NCBI RefSeq assembly: GCF_014204515.1
Contig: NZ_JACHLI010000001.1
Span: forward strand, 310,001 to 374,000
Origin: Pseudomonas nitroreducens
Lineage (GTDB): Bacteria; Pseudomonadota; Gammaproteobacteria; Pseudomonadales; Pseudomonadaceae
Direction of reading: 5' to 3'
DNA length: 64,000 nucleotides
Shown in pieces: positions 39,510-47,392 of the stretch; within the stretch, counting starts at the first letter, position 1, and every line of letters begins with the position of its first letter. The position numbers were made by a program, and so were the translations under genes. The notes under the pieces were generated by a model. That model searched no databases. It was not told the origin of the DNA and was given only the letters and a program-made list of their open reading frames with translations.

Positions 39510-39941
39510 TTAGGACTTCGTTCTGGCGATTGGCTCTCGCGGGGCGATCTGGGCCCAGTGCTCGCCTTCTTGCTTGCACATGATCGCGAAGTCGATACCG
39601 CCCAGCTGCTGGCCATTGTTGAGGCGCTGATCCGAGTAGGTAACGGTGGGGTAGCGCCAGCTCACGGCCTTCATGACCTGGTTGCAGGAGTAGATGCTGT
39701 CGGCAGAGACCCGGATCGAGCCGTCTGCTTGCCTGCTGATCGTGAGATCCTGCTGCCACCCCTGCGGGGGCACGGCTACCTTTGCGTCGTTCTGCCAGAG
39801 TCCGTAGGTGGTCTCCAGGGCGTCGTTGATATCCGACCGGTAAACCAGCTCCTGGATATGATCGATGGCCCCCAGGCTGGCCATCAGTACCGCGACGGAC
39901 AGTGCTGCTGCCGGCACCTCGATATCCCAGAAAGTATCCAT
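39510..39941 (-). CDS. One-TM two-Cys protein, array member 1 (operon head)
   Basis: ATG 39941 with GAGG 8 nt upstream. The N-terminal helix is weakly hydrophobic (AAALSVAVLMASLGAI). Outer domain: VPPQGWQQDLTISRQADGS, YSCNQVMKAVSWRYPTVTYS, FAIMCKQEGEHWAQIAP. First gene of the thirteen-gene leftward array. Confidence 0.65.
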   Translation of the reverse strand: MDTFWDIEVPAAALSVAVLMASLGAIDHIQELVYRSDINDALETTYGLWQNDAKVAVPPQGWQQDLTISRQADGSIRVSADSIYSCNQVMKAVSWRYPTVTYSDQRLNNGQQLGGIDFAIMCKQEGEHWAQIAPREPIARTKS

Positions 39942-40066
39942 GCGCGAACCTCGGATGTGAGCGAGCACCGGCCGGCAAGGTTCCTGGGCACGGTATATGG
40001 GAGACTGCCCATTGTGTATCTATCTCCTTTTTCAATCAATTGCAGACGAGCGGTGCCGGAAAGGAA

Positions 40067-40087
40067 AGACCCGGCCAGGCCGGGTCT
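40067..40087 (-). terminator. Terminator of the DnaJ-zinc-finger-like gene
   Basis: AGACCCGGCC and GGCCGGGTCT form a 10-bp arm pair with a one-base centre (the closing pairs open to make a loop); read leftward it is followed by TTCCTTTCC. Confidence 0.75.
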
Positions 40088-40102
40088 ATTTCGAAGCTGG
40101 GG

Positions 40103-40810
40103 TTACAGGCCAGGGGAGGGCGTCTCATCCCCCGGCGCCTTCTGCGGCAAGCCGGCCAAGAACTCTTTCAGCGCTGCCGTCCGCTCTTGGATGGTGGCCA
40201 GAGCGGCGTCTGTTACCTGAGCCAGGTTGTTTGAGGCTTCGGTTACAAGTATTTCGACTGCATCCCGATCCTCGCTGGTGAGGGCTTTCTTCCGCTTCCA
40301 CTGGGCGCTGGTTAGCGCTTCTGAAGCCTTGGAGACGGATTGGTAGGCATCTGCCATCGGCCGGTTGTATTCCTGGGCGATGGTCAGGTGCGGCTCTTCC
40401 TTGTTCGCAGCCCGTTGCCAAACGTAGGACTTGGTTACACCCGACGATGTCCAGGCATTCATTACACGGTCGGTAGCGTTCTTGCACTTGCGGTTGATCT
40501 CTTGGCGTTGCCTCAGCTCGACCAGGTAGGTGTCGAGCTTTCCGGCAGCTACATCTGCCTCGAGGCCGGCGTAGAGCTGATCGGTGAGTTTGGTTTTGAC
40601 GTATCGTGAGCCGTCGCATCCAAAGCACCTGGTGCCGCTTGTATGGTTAAACGAGTAGTTACCACTGCCGCCGCATCGGCCGCAGTAGGTGCCGTGGCCA
40701 AGAGCGATGATTCTGGTGTGCAGCGAGCTTTCCTGCTTCTCCGGTGGCAGGGTGTCGCTGCGCAGCAGGCGGATGAAGTCTTCTTTGGTCTTGGTTTGCT
40801 TGGCTGCCAT
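40103..40810 (-). CDS. DnaJ-type zinc-finger protein, 235 aa
   Basis: Residues 43-70 hold YCGRCGGSGNY ... TRCFGCDGSRYV, two C-x2-C-x-G-x-G repeats as in the DnaJ central zinc domain. No J-domain is present. The rest is helical and Gln/Ala/Lys-rich (LRQRQEINRKCKNATDRV, ASNNLAQVTDAALATIQERT). Such stand-alone DnaJ-type zinc domains occur in phage and plasmid proteins with unknown roles. GAGGA precedes the ATG by 7 nt. Confidence 0.7.
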   Translation of the reverse strand: MAAKQTKTKEDFIRLLRSDTLPPEKQESSLHTRIIALGHGTYCGRCGGSGNYSFNHTSGTRCFGCDGSRYVKTKLTDQLYAGLEADVAAGKLDTYLVELRQRQEINRKCKNATDRVMNAWTSSGVTKSYVWQRAANKEEPHLTIAQEYNRPMADAYQSVSKASEALTSAQWKRKKALTSEDRDAVEILVTEASNNLAQVTDAALATIQERTAALKEFLAGLPQKAPGDETPSPGL

Positions 40811-40876
40811 GGAGTTTTCCTCTGTCTTGTCTCATCCTAGCGCCAGCGCAACTGTGAGTACCAGAGAGGAGTGGGC

Positions 40877-41530
40877 ATGGCATCGGTGATGGGGAATTTC
40901 TGGGATGGTTCCGGACTGGCGCCCGTCGACGGGCACGTGCTGCTTGGCCGGCTGAGCCCCGCCACCCTGGCCAACCTCCAAGAGACGCTGGTGCCGGCGG
41001 CGCACGCACTGATTCGTTATGAGTCGATGGATTTGGATGCTGAGGATCGCCTATTCCATCCCTCGGCGCCAGGCGGCCTGGGTGACGCCATGGCCGGGTA
41101 CGGCCCAGCTCCGGATTTTGATAGCAACGAACTGCAGACGCTGATGCCGTGGAAGAACCTCGACATCTGTCAGCGCACCCTGATGGGCTACGACTACCTG
41201 CAGCAGCACTGCGACCTATGCCCGGACAGCACCGAGATGCGAGGCGTGGTGTTCCTGGTGCTCGACGCGCCCCTCGGCTGCAATTTCGTTGTAAATGGAG
41301 TTGTCTATGAGCTGCAGCCTGGGGACGTGGTGCTGTTCGACGACATGACTATCCATGGGATGTTCCCCATCCGGCCGCCGGCCTTCTACCGCGACAGTCG
41401 CTCCACGGAGCACGATCCTGACCGCGAGGCCTTCGCTCGGGATAACTGCTTCAGTGTTCTGCGTATCACTCACGACCTGGGCGGGGGTGAGGAGCCGGTA
41501 CTGGACAGCGATGAAGACTGGCTGGCGTGA
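40877..41530 (+). CDS. Hypothetical protein with cupin-like segment, 217 aa
   Basis: ATG 40877 with AGGAG 6 nt upstream; the open GTG at 40871 is less likely. The C-terminal half contains GVVYELQPGDVVLFDDMTIH, the typical G-x-x-PGD-x-x-x-F-x-x-x-x-x-H pattern of a cupin beta-turn, followed by GMFPI. A full cupin metal site is not evident. Could be a dioxygenase-like or sugar-binding fold. Divergent from the DnaJ-zinc gene. Confidence 0.6.
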   Translation: MASVMGNFWDGSGLAPVDGHVLLGRLSPATLANLQETLVPAAHALIRYESMDLDAEDRLFHPSAPGGLGDAMAGYGPAPDFDSNELQTLMPWKNLDICQRTLMGYDYLQQHCDLCPDSTEMRGVVFLVLDAPLGCNFVVNGVVYELQPGDVVLFDDMTIHGMFPIRPPAFYRDSRSTEHDPDREAFARDNCFSVLRITHDLGGGEEPVLDSDEDWLA

Positions 41531-41602
41531 TCTTCCAGCCCTCTAGGGCGGTCGATCAGGTACACTGGTCTAATCCAACAGATGGGTTTTCCGTGGAGTC
41601 CT

Positions 41603-41923
41603 ATGCAGAGCCTACTACGTCGATTCTACGCCGTTCTCATGTGGCCGCTTACCGCCTTTATGGCCACGGTTGAGCTGATCACCTCAACACCGCTGTTACT
41701 CGTGAACAAGCATGGCCCGGACATGCCCCCGATTCTACCGCTCCTGGGATTCCTGATATTTCCGTGGCTCAGTCTCATCTGGACGTTGATCTTCTTGCTG
41801 CCTAGGGCCTGGTGGCCAGCGATCTTCAACCTCATTGCGAAGCTGCCGCTCTTCGACTTCTTGGCCGGCCTATTCCAGCCTTCACCTGCGCCGGCCGACA
41901 CGAATAACCAAGCGAGATCCTGA
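41603..41923 (+). CDS. Membrane protein, 106 aa
   Basis: ATG 41603 with GGAG 5 nt upstream. Three hydrophobic stretches (AVLMWPLTAFMATVELI, PPILPLLGFLIFPWLSLIW, LPLFDFLAGLF). A TGATG overlap couples it to the next gene. Function unknown. Confidence 0.6.
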   Translation: MQSLLRRFYAVLMWPLTAFMATVELITSTPLLLVNKHGPDMPPILPLLGFLIFPWLSLIWTLIFLLPRAWWPAIFNLIAKLPLFDFLAGLFQPSPAPADTNNQARS

Positions 41924-42432
41924 TGTCCGAAGTACTGCACGAACACCTCCCTGGCCTGTTGGCCGCAACCCGCGCCTTGGAAGATGCAGGCCCTGAGTAC
42001 GCCAAGGCCGTGGAGCTTCTCGACAGCCTGGCCAAGCACGCCCAGCGCATGCCGGCGCCGCCGGTAGACCGCTACCTGGTTGAGTTTGATACCCAGCAGT
42101 CCGACGGTTCGTGGGTGTCTGAGGAGCACGTCGTCACCGAGGCGCCGCAGTCGCACTACGCCGACTGTGCCACCCCGCTGTACCGTGGAATGGGGATGCA
42201 CCAGGCCGACCTGGCCGTGACAGAGTTGCGGCTTGAGATTGACCGTCTGAGTCGTCTCCTCAAGGCTCACGGAGTGGCCGTACCTCGCGCCAGCCTGCCT
42301 CAGAACCTCGCCGATCTCGAACTGCCGATCAAGGCGATGGCCAACTTCAGCGAAAGCGCCCTGGCCGAGTACCAGTACCTCTGCCTTCGGAACGCCGAGC
42401 TGGAGAGCGCCAGCGAGAGAGCAGGGCGATGA
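41923..42432 (+). CDS. Hypothetical protein, 169 aa
   Basis: Soluble; helical ends with a beta-rich middle (DRYLVEFDTQQSDGSWVSEE) and a C-terminal coiled helix (ADLAVTELRLEIDRLSRLL). Overlaps the next small gene by an ATGA. No family recognised. Confidence 0.6.
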   Translation: MSEVLHEHLPGLLAATRALEDAGPEYAKAVELLDSLAKHAQRMPAPPVDRYLVEFDTQQSDGSWVSEEHVVTEAPQSHYADCATPLYRGMGMHQADLAVTELRLEIDRLSRLLKAHGVAVPRASLPQNLADLELPIKAMANFSESALAEYQYLCLRNAELESASERAGR

Positions 42433-42590
42433 GAGAGAAGAGCTCGAGGTTGCGTATCCCGAAGCGCCCGGCGGGGGTGGTGGTCAAGGCCTGCCCCGCA
42501 GTCGGAGACCCGGTGCTGCAGCTGGAGAACGCATTCGCCATGGTGTTTGAGCGATACGCGGAAGCGTTCGCCAAACTGGCGAAGCATTAA
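42429..42590 (+). CDS. Small basic protein, 53 aa
   Basis: Starts ATGA-overlapped with the previous stop. It reads MREKSSRLRIPKRPAG, then a short helix ending AFAKLAKH. It is short, but the overlap, codon use and position as the third gene of an operon support it. Function unknown. Confidence 0.5.
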   Translation: MREKSSRLRIPKRPAGVVVKACPAVGDPVLQLENAFAMVFERYAEAFAKLAKH

Positions 42591-42755
42591 TATAGATAAA
42601 GAGAGTGTGGTTATTTAAGCGCTCACTTCGAACAACTAAGCATTACTTATCCGTTCAACACTCTTTGTTGACAATAAGTTGATAAAGGAAGACCATTGCT
42701 GTTGACCGCTTTGGTTGAAGTTTCGATTAACTCGCGCTCGGATAATAAGAAGAAC

Positions 42756-43043
42756 ATGAGAAACGCGAAAACTGCGAAAGATGTTGTTGCTTTCGTTGCT
42801 GGCCTGGTCGAGGCCGGCGTGAAGATCCCGCAAGACGAACAAGGCCTGCTCGCTGAGCGCCTGGTCAAATCCCGCGACCCGGAGCGTGAGCTGATCCGTC
42901 TGGGCCTGGGCCGCAAGCACGCTACCGTGCACTTCACCGTCGAGGGCGACAGCCTGGACGGGAAGAAGCTGTCCAAGGCGTTCATGGACATCGGCTTCGA
43001 CGGCTACTGCCACAAGGACTTCCTGGGTCTCCTGAAAGTCTGA
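42756..43043 (+). CDS. Hypothetical protein, 95 aa
   Basis: ATG 42756 (MRNAKTAKDVVAFVAGLVEA) with an AAGAAG site. A compact alpha/beta protein with GLGRKHATVHFTVEGDSLDG and a C-terminal CHKDFLGLLKV. It sits alone between an AT-rich 165-nt upstream region and a strong terminator, so it is a single-gene unit. No family recognised. Confidence 0.6.
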   Translation: MRNAKTAKDVVAFVAGLVEAGVKIPQDEQGLLAERLVKSRDPERELIRLGLGRKHATVHFTVEGDSLDGKKLSKAFMDIGFDGYCHKDFLGLLKV

Positions 43044-43066
43044 TCCTCAGCGAAGCACAAAGAAGA

Positions 43067-43092
43067 AGGCCCGGATTGCTCCGGGCCTTTTT
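43067..43092 (+). terminator. Strong terminator
   Basis: AGGCCCGGA, loop TTGC, TCCGGGCCT, then TTTTC. Confidence 0.9.
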
Positions 43093-43332
43093 CATTGGCG
43101 GTGTAAGAACACAGCCCCCACTAAAACCAACAAGGAAGACGGATAACCGACAAGTTAGCCTACGACTCCTGGCAGCGCTGTTGATCGCCTCTTTGGGCCA
43201 CTACGCAGTACAGGAACGTACAGGCTTCTCCAATAGTTCGTTTGGGGCTGGCGAACCAACTATTGCCAACCCGCGCGATGCGGGCCCCCTGCCTCTTTCG
43301 CCTCATCTGGCAGGGGTTTTCAGGCAAATTCC

Positions 43333-43917
43333 TTACTCGAGGCCGAACTCGGCCTTGACCTGCTCCGGCAGATCGAAGCTGATGCTCTGGGTGGCGTTGA
43401 TGTAGGCGATCTCGTCAGCGATCTTGGTCAGCTCGCGCTGGATCGTGTTCATCTCGGCCTTCATCTCCTCTTCGCGCTCCTGGCTGAACACCGTGATGCT
43501 CTGGTGGCGGATGCCGTTGGTGTTCTGCGCCTTGAGCTGCAGGGCCATCCAGCCCTTGTAGCTGGCCTCGTCCATGCCCGAGCTGTGGTGCTGCACCGAG
43601 CCCATGATGTTGCGCAGTGAGGAGAGGGCCTGGTTGCGGCATTTCTGGCGCTTCAGCAGCACCTGGATGCCGTGTTCGCTGTTTGCAACAGCGATGGCCT
43701 CGTTCACGTTGAGCAGGGAGGTGTGGAGCCCACGCAGCTCGTTCAGCTTCTTGGAAGCTTCTTCCTGCTTTGAGGCAACTTTCGGCAAGTCGCCTTCGGA
43801 ATAACACATGACCGGTGACAGACTCACCAGGACTTCTGCTTCGCACTCAGTGATGCGGTTGGTGATGCGCTCAACGAGCTTGAGGCCCTGGGAAAGACGG
43901 ATTGTCGTTTGGGTCAT
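43333..43917 (-). CDS. Coiled-coil protein, 194 aa
   Basis: Soluble and predominantly helical: LPKVASKQEEASKKLNEL and QEREEEMKAEMNTIQRELTK give two coiled-coil segments flanking a Gln/His-rich middle. AGGA is 6 nt before the ATG and a near-consensus promoter lies upstream. The layout recalls structural or tail-sheath-like helper proteins, but no family is recognised. Confidence 0.65.
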   Translation of the reverse strand: MTQTTIRLSQGLKLVERITNRITECEAEVLVSLSPVMCYSEGDLPKVASKQEEASKKLNELRGLHTSLLNVNEAIAVANSEHGIQVLLKRQKCRNQALSSLRNIMGSVQHHSSGMDEASYKGWMALQLKAQNTNGIRHQSITVFSQEREEEMKAEMNTIQRELTKIADEIAYINATQSISFDLPEQVKAEFGLE

Positions 43918-43948
43918 GTAGATTCCTATTGTGGCAAGTCAGTACGCC

Positions 43949-43977
43949 AGATTACTGCCAGAGCGGCATCCTGTCAA
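43949..43977 (-). promoter_or_regulatory. Sigma-70 promoter
   Basis: Minus strand TTGACA, 17-bp spacer, TAATCT, 32 bp before the ATG at 43917. Confidence 0.8.
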
Positions 43978-43995
43978 TAAATATCAAAAGGAGCT

Positions 43996-44433
43996 TCATG
44001 CAATACTCAGGATAATCTGCGGGCGCACCTTCTTCCGCTGCCCTTCGCCAACCAGGACGTAGACCGTGTTTCTGGTCTCGAAGTAGATGCCGTCGGTGAA
44101 TTTCACCAGTCCGGTCGAGCGCACCCAGTTGCCGGGGTGGAAGCGGCCGGCGCTGTCGTCAATCACGCGGTGGGAGTAGAGGAGGTTGGGCTCCTGGCCA
44201 TGGCTGCGAAGGATTGCGGCTTCGTCCTCTGTGATGTCCAGGTCAGCGAAGATCCATTTCTCAACCAGGCAGTACGGCTTGTGCGGGAAACGTTCGGCGG
44301 TAATCCTGGCCAGCTCATTGAGGGGCATTTCGCAGCCGGCCATGGGTTCGCCGGGAGCGTTCAGGAAGTTGGAGATCGCGGATAGGACGCCAAAGGCGCC
44401 GTCGGTGCCGGCGGGCAGTTCTGGTGTGGTCAT
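43996..44433 (-). CDS. DUF6957-like protein, copy 4
   Basis: The C-terminal half carries the family core as I recall it: LYSHRVIDDSAGRFHPGNWV, RSTGLVKFTDGIYFETRNTV, YVLVGEGQRKK. The N-terminal part has WIFADLDITEDEAAILRSHG. Three further copies lie upstream on the same strand. Function unknown. A palindromic promoter region lies 70-95 bp upstream. Confidence 0.65.
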   Translation of the reverse strand: MTTPELPAGTDGAFGVLSAISNFLNAPGEPMAGCEMPLNELARITAERFPHKPYCLVEKWIFADLDITEDEAAILRSHGQEPNLLYSHRVIDDSAGRFHPGNWVRSTGLVKFTDGIYFETRNTVYVLVGEGQRKKVRPQIILSIA

Positions 44434-44500
44434 GGTGCTGATCCGGATTGGTTTCAGCAGATCATATCGGCTGCAAAATTCGGGTAAAGGTCGTGGAGTG

Positions 44501-44529
44501 TTTACATCGTGTGTACACGATGTTTACAA
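44501..44529. promoter_or_regulatory. Divergent promoter-like region with palindrome
   Basis: TTTACA, 17 bp and TTACAA read as weak -35/-10 boxes on the + strand, and TTGTAA, 17 bp and TGTAAA on the minus strand. The spacer holds the inverted repeat ACATCGTG-TGTA-CACGATGT (44504-44523). The divergent genes at 44433 and 44629 are the likely targets. Confidence 0.55.
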
Positions 44530-44628
44530 CTGCATCGATTATACATCGAACACCGTTAAATTTGCAGGCTTACCCAGGCTACTGCTGCCACTTATCATCT
44601 GACAAATTGCGGTTTACGGGAGGCCTCA

Positions 44629-44802
44629 ATGGACTTCAGAGACGATTACGATGACGATTGGCTTGATGTTGGGCAGCGTATTCGACTGATATGCAGTTGC
44701 GGGGCTATATTTTGGGCCGTTGTTGGAAGAACCGACTGCCAACACTCAGTGTCTTGCTGTATTTGCGTAACTGAGGCGGCATGCGGCCAGCGGTGTAGCT
44801 GA
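44629..44802 (+). CDS. Small cysteine-rich acidic protein, 57 aa
   Basis: ATG with GGGAGG 5 nt upstream. N-terminus MDFRDDYDDDWLDVGQRIRL, then eight cysteines in 36 residues (ICSCG, DCQHS, SCCIC, ACGQRCS). Likely a metal-binding or disulfide mini-protein. Divergent from the DUF6957-like gene across a palindromic promoter region. Confidence 0.6.
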   Translation: MDFRDDYDDDWLDVGQRIRLICSCGAIFWAVVGRTDCQHSVSCCICVTEAACGQRCS

Positions 44803-44872
44803 TGGACGTATCGCAGTCCACTGGCCCCTTCATCCGGCGGATTGATGGCAGGAGAGTGAGACCTGGTTGGCC

Positions 44873-45352
44873 TCAAGAATTTGGCGTCCGCCAGTTTTGC
44901 CAGCGTTCTACCACGCCGAGATGTTCCACGGCCTGATCCGACGGTAGGGCTGCTGCCTCGTCCTTTGGTGCAGGTTGCATCACCACCAAGATGGCCTCCA
45001 GCGTGTCGATCAGTCCGACAGCCTGCTGACCGCTCCCGGAACTTGCGACCATGACCCCCTTCGTGCTTCTAATCCAGGAAGAGATGAGCCAGTCCCCGTG
45101 TTTGATCTCATTGGCTGTATCCAGGACGACAGCTGGGCTCCAGATCACTGCCGGCTGGAGGCCCAGGTGCGTAAGCCTCTTCTGCTCAGACCTCGATACT
45201 ACTGGCGCAAAGCTGCGCCAGCCTTCGATGATCACGATCCGCCGCTCGGGGTAGAAGTGCTGGGCCGCAAAGAGCGCGTTGTCTTGGCTGCTCGTTGATC
45301 CATGGAGTGGTGCCCAGGGATCTTTCAGGGTGTGCTCTTTCTTTCCCTTAAT
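44873..45352 (-). CDS. DUF6957-like protein, copy 3, probable ATT start
   Basis: The frame stays open upstream of the first GTG (45235). The extra 39 codons, including DPWAPLHGST ... ALFAAQHFYPERRIVIIEGW, align with the N-terminus of copy 2 (HWNPLESADA ... HALMAYPGKRVIVVEGW), so they are coding. The only plausible initiation site is an ATT at 45352, 9 nt after a perfect AAGGAG; no ATG, GTG or TTG is available. ATT starts are rare but known (infC, pcnB). The core is WSPAVVLDTANEIKHGDWLI, SSWIRSTKG. Confidence 0.6.
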   Translation of the reverse strand: MKGKKEHTLKDPWAPLHGSTSSQDNALFAAQHFYPERRIVIIEGWRSFAPVVSRSEQKRLTHLGLQPAVIWSPAVVLDTANEIKHGDWLISSWIRSTKGVMVASSGSGQQAVGLIDTLEAILVVMQPAPKDEAAALPSDQAVEHLGVVERWQNWRTPNS

Positions 45353-45388
45353 CGAGACGCTCTCCTTCCGGTTGGTAGGGCTGATCGA

Positions 45389-45850
45389 TCAGCCCCTGAT
45401 GGTTAGCCAGTTTTTGTGGAGCTCGTAGGTGCCCAGCTTCTCGTCGGAGCCGAGCCAGGGAGGGCATTTGTCCGTTGCGTCCTCTCCACCGTTCATGGCC
45501 ACCAAGACTGTTTCCTTCGTCTCGAACAGGCATGTCACCTCGATGGGGCCGACCTCGCGGTACAGCATGCCGGCGTACATGCTCCTGATCCACGACGAGA
45601 CAAGCTTGCCCCCTGGCTGCAATTCGCCGGCTGTATCGAACAGAATGTGTTCGCTCCAAACGACCCCCGGCTTATGGCCCAGGTAGGTGAGCTGAAGGGA
45701 ATCGCTAGCGGACAAAGTTGGCTCGTAGAGATGCCAGCCCTCAACCACGATTACGCGTTTGCCGGGATAGGCCATCAGTGCGTGGTCGATACCTTTCTGC
45801 GTGAGTGATTCCGCGTCTGCGGATTCGAGCGGGTTCCAATGGGCAGTCAC
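45389..45850 (-). CDS. DUF6957-like protein, copy 2
   Basis: GTG start overlapping the upstream stop (GTGA). Core: VVWSEHILFDTAGELQPGGK, LVSSWIRSMYAG, LFETKETVLVAMNG. N-terminal YPGKRVIVVEGWHLYEP is shared with copies 1 and 3. Function unknown. Confidence 0.65.
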   Translation of the reverse strand: MTAHWNPLESADAESLTQKGIDHALMAYPGKRVIVVEGWHLYEPTLSASDSLQLTYLGHKPGVVWSEHILFDTAGELQPGGKLVSSWIRSMYAGMLYREVGPIEVTCLFETKETVLVAMNGGEDATDKCPPWLGSDEKLGTYELHKNWLTIRG

Positions 45851-46407
45851 TGCGCGGCGCCTTCTTCGAGGTTCTTGTGGTTGGCATTTCGGGCTTCTTC
45901 ATACGACTTCATCCGCATGAACCATTTCTGTTGCTTTCGCCAGGATTCGCGCATTGGCCAAGTGGGCTCATCCTGAGGGAGTCTGTACCCCAGGCCCTGG
46001 AGCTGGATTACAGCCTCTTCAGTGTCCACCAGGACGACATCAAAGAAACCCCCGATCAATGCATGGCCCGTGAAGCAGCGCGCTTCGATCACACCAGAGG
46101 ATATCACCCATTCGCCAGGGTTGAGCTTGCCGTGACTGTCGGAAACCACATCATGGCTCCAGACCTTTATCGGGTGCCGCTTCTTCCAGGCGAGGTAGAT
46201 CCTCGTCGGGAGTTTCACTTTGGGCTCCCAGACGCGCCAGAACTTAACGACGATGACGCGCTTTCCAGGGCGCCACTCCTCAGCCATCCAGTCCCCGTGG
46301 TGGTTATCAGAGGTGCCCTCGATTCGGATATCGCAGTGCTTCAGTCGAAAGCACTTCTCGATCAACCTATGGATCAGTCCGCCAGTCTTTCCTGTCGGCG
46401 CCGTCAT
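45847..46407 (-). CDS. DUF6957-like protein, copy 1
   Basis: Core: KVWSHDVVSDSHGKLNPGEW, VISSGVIEAR, LVDTEEAVIQLQG. N-terminal GKRVIVVKFWRVWEP matches copies 2 and 3. C-terminal basic tail (SYEEARNANHKNLEEG). Overlaps the upstream ADP-ribosylglycohydrolase gene by an ATGA, so it is translated with it. Confidence 0.65.
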   Translation of the reverse strand: MTAPTGKTGGLIHRLIEKCFRLKHCDIRIEGTSDNHHGDWMAEEWRPGKRVIVVKFWRVWEPKVKLPTRIYLAWKKRHPIKVWSHDVVSDSHGKLNPGEWVISSGVIEARCFTGHALIGGFFDVVLVDTEEAVIQLQGLGYRLPQDEPTWPMRESWRKQQKWFMRMKSYEEARNANHKNLEEGAAQ

Positions 46408-47273
46408 GCAGCCTTCCCGCTGAACCGCTGCCCCATCGAAACGAGCATCTTGACCAACTGCAGGGCCTTGTTGGAGCGCTTCACGCTCTTACCGCACCCG
46501 TATTTGATCTCAAAGTCTTTGACGATGCCCAGCAGACCCTGGCTGTAGGAGCCGAGTACTCCTTCGGCTTTCTGGCGGAGGTCGTCCGGAACGCCGTACA
46601 GAGGCTCAGCGACGGCCGCAGCGCATGCGAGCAGGGTGTCTGTGTCTCCGCCGACGTATAGGCCGTTGCGCAGTACCTTTTCGAAGCTGTCTGCCTGCAG
46701 GGCGCAAGCGATGGCCACGGGCACGGTGCCTTGGCAGGACACGTCGAACTTGTAGGTCTCGTTCAGCTCGTCCAGGTTCAGTTCCACGTCGTACTGGAAC
46801 CAGTGGGTCATGACGGCCTTGATCTCATCCTTGGTGGCACCGTGGCGGGCCAGGAAGACGGCTACGGCGATGGCCTGTGCGCCCGCCAGGCCTCCGGGGT
46901 GAGCATGAGTAATGCAGGCTGATTGCTGAGCTTCCAGCATGACCGCCTGGAGGGTGTTGAACGCCCAGCCTACCGGCGAAACGCGCATAGCGGAGCCGTT
47001 GCCCCAGCTGAAGTTCGGGGTGATGTAGTTGCTGTTGGTAAAAGCCCAGTCCATGAAGCTCGGGCCGTACCCGCAATTTTGGTACTCCCTGGCGTATTGC
47101 TGGTACTTCTCGGTGTAGAACCGACTCTTGAGGATGGCGTCTGCGGTAGCGACGGTTAGAACGCTGTCGTCGGTGACGCGGGACTCAGGCACGAACAGTT
47201 CGGCGTCGAAATGCTTGGCGTCCAGGAATTCATGGACAGACCCAACCACGTCGCCAATGATGGCTCCGATCAT
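46404..47273 (-). CDS. ADP-ribosylglycohydrolase (DraG family)
   Basis: Family hallmarks in order: MIGAIIGDVVGSVHEF (GDxxGxxxE, Asp8), VTDDSVLTVATADA (TDD(S/T), 34-37), GNGSAMRVSPVGW (91-103), THAHPGGLAGAQA (122-133), and GGDTDTLLACAAA (208-220). These Asp residues bind the two Mg2+ ions that act in hydrolysis of ADP-ribose from arginine or related targets. The 289-residue length is normal, and the enzyme should be active and cytoplasmic. It heads the operon with the DUF6957-like genes. Substrate unknown; ADP-ribosylated proteins or nucleic acids are candidates. Confidence 0.9.
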   Translation of the reverse strand: MIGAIIGDVVGSVHEFLDAKHFDAELFVPESRVTDDSVLTVATADAILKSRFYTEKYQQYAREYQNCGYGPSFMDWAFTNSNYITPNFSWGNGSAMRVSPVGWAFNTLQAVMLEAQQSACITHAHPGGLAGAQAIAVAVFLARHGATKDEIKAVMTHWFQYDVELNLDELNETYKFDVSCQGTVPVAIACALQADSFEKVLRNGLYVGGDTDTLLACAAAVAEPLYGVPDDLRQKAEGVLGSYSQGLLGIVKDFEIKYGCGKSVKRSNKALQLVKMLVSMGQRFSGKAA

Positions 47274-47392
47274 GAGGTTTTCCCCTTCTAGTTATGCCGG
47301 AAATGCTATGGCGTAGACGGGGTTCGGTCAATGAGGGGGAGCTCAGGGGGAGGGGAGCCAGGCACCGCTGCTGATGCCTGGGCTGAACACTA

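Noticed and set aside
43076..43405. 109-codon open frame on the + strand
   Set aside because: It begins inside a terminator hairpin and ends inside the coiled-coil gene on the other strand; no ribosome-binding site.
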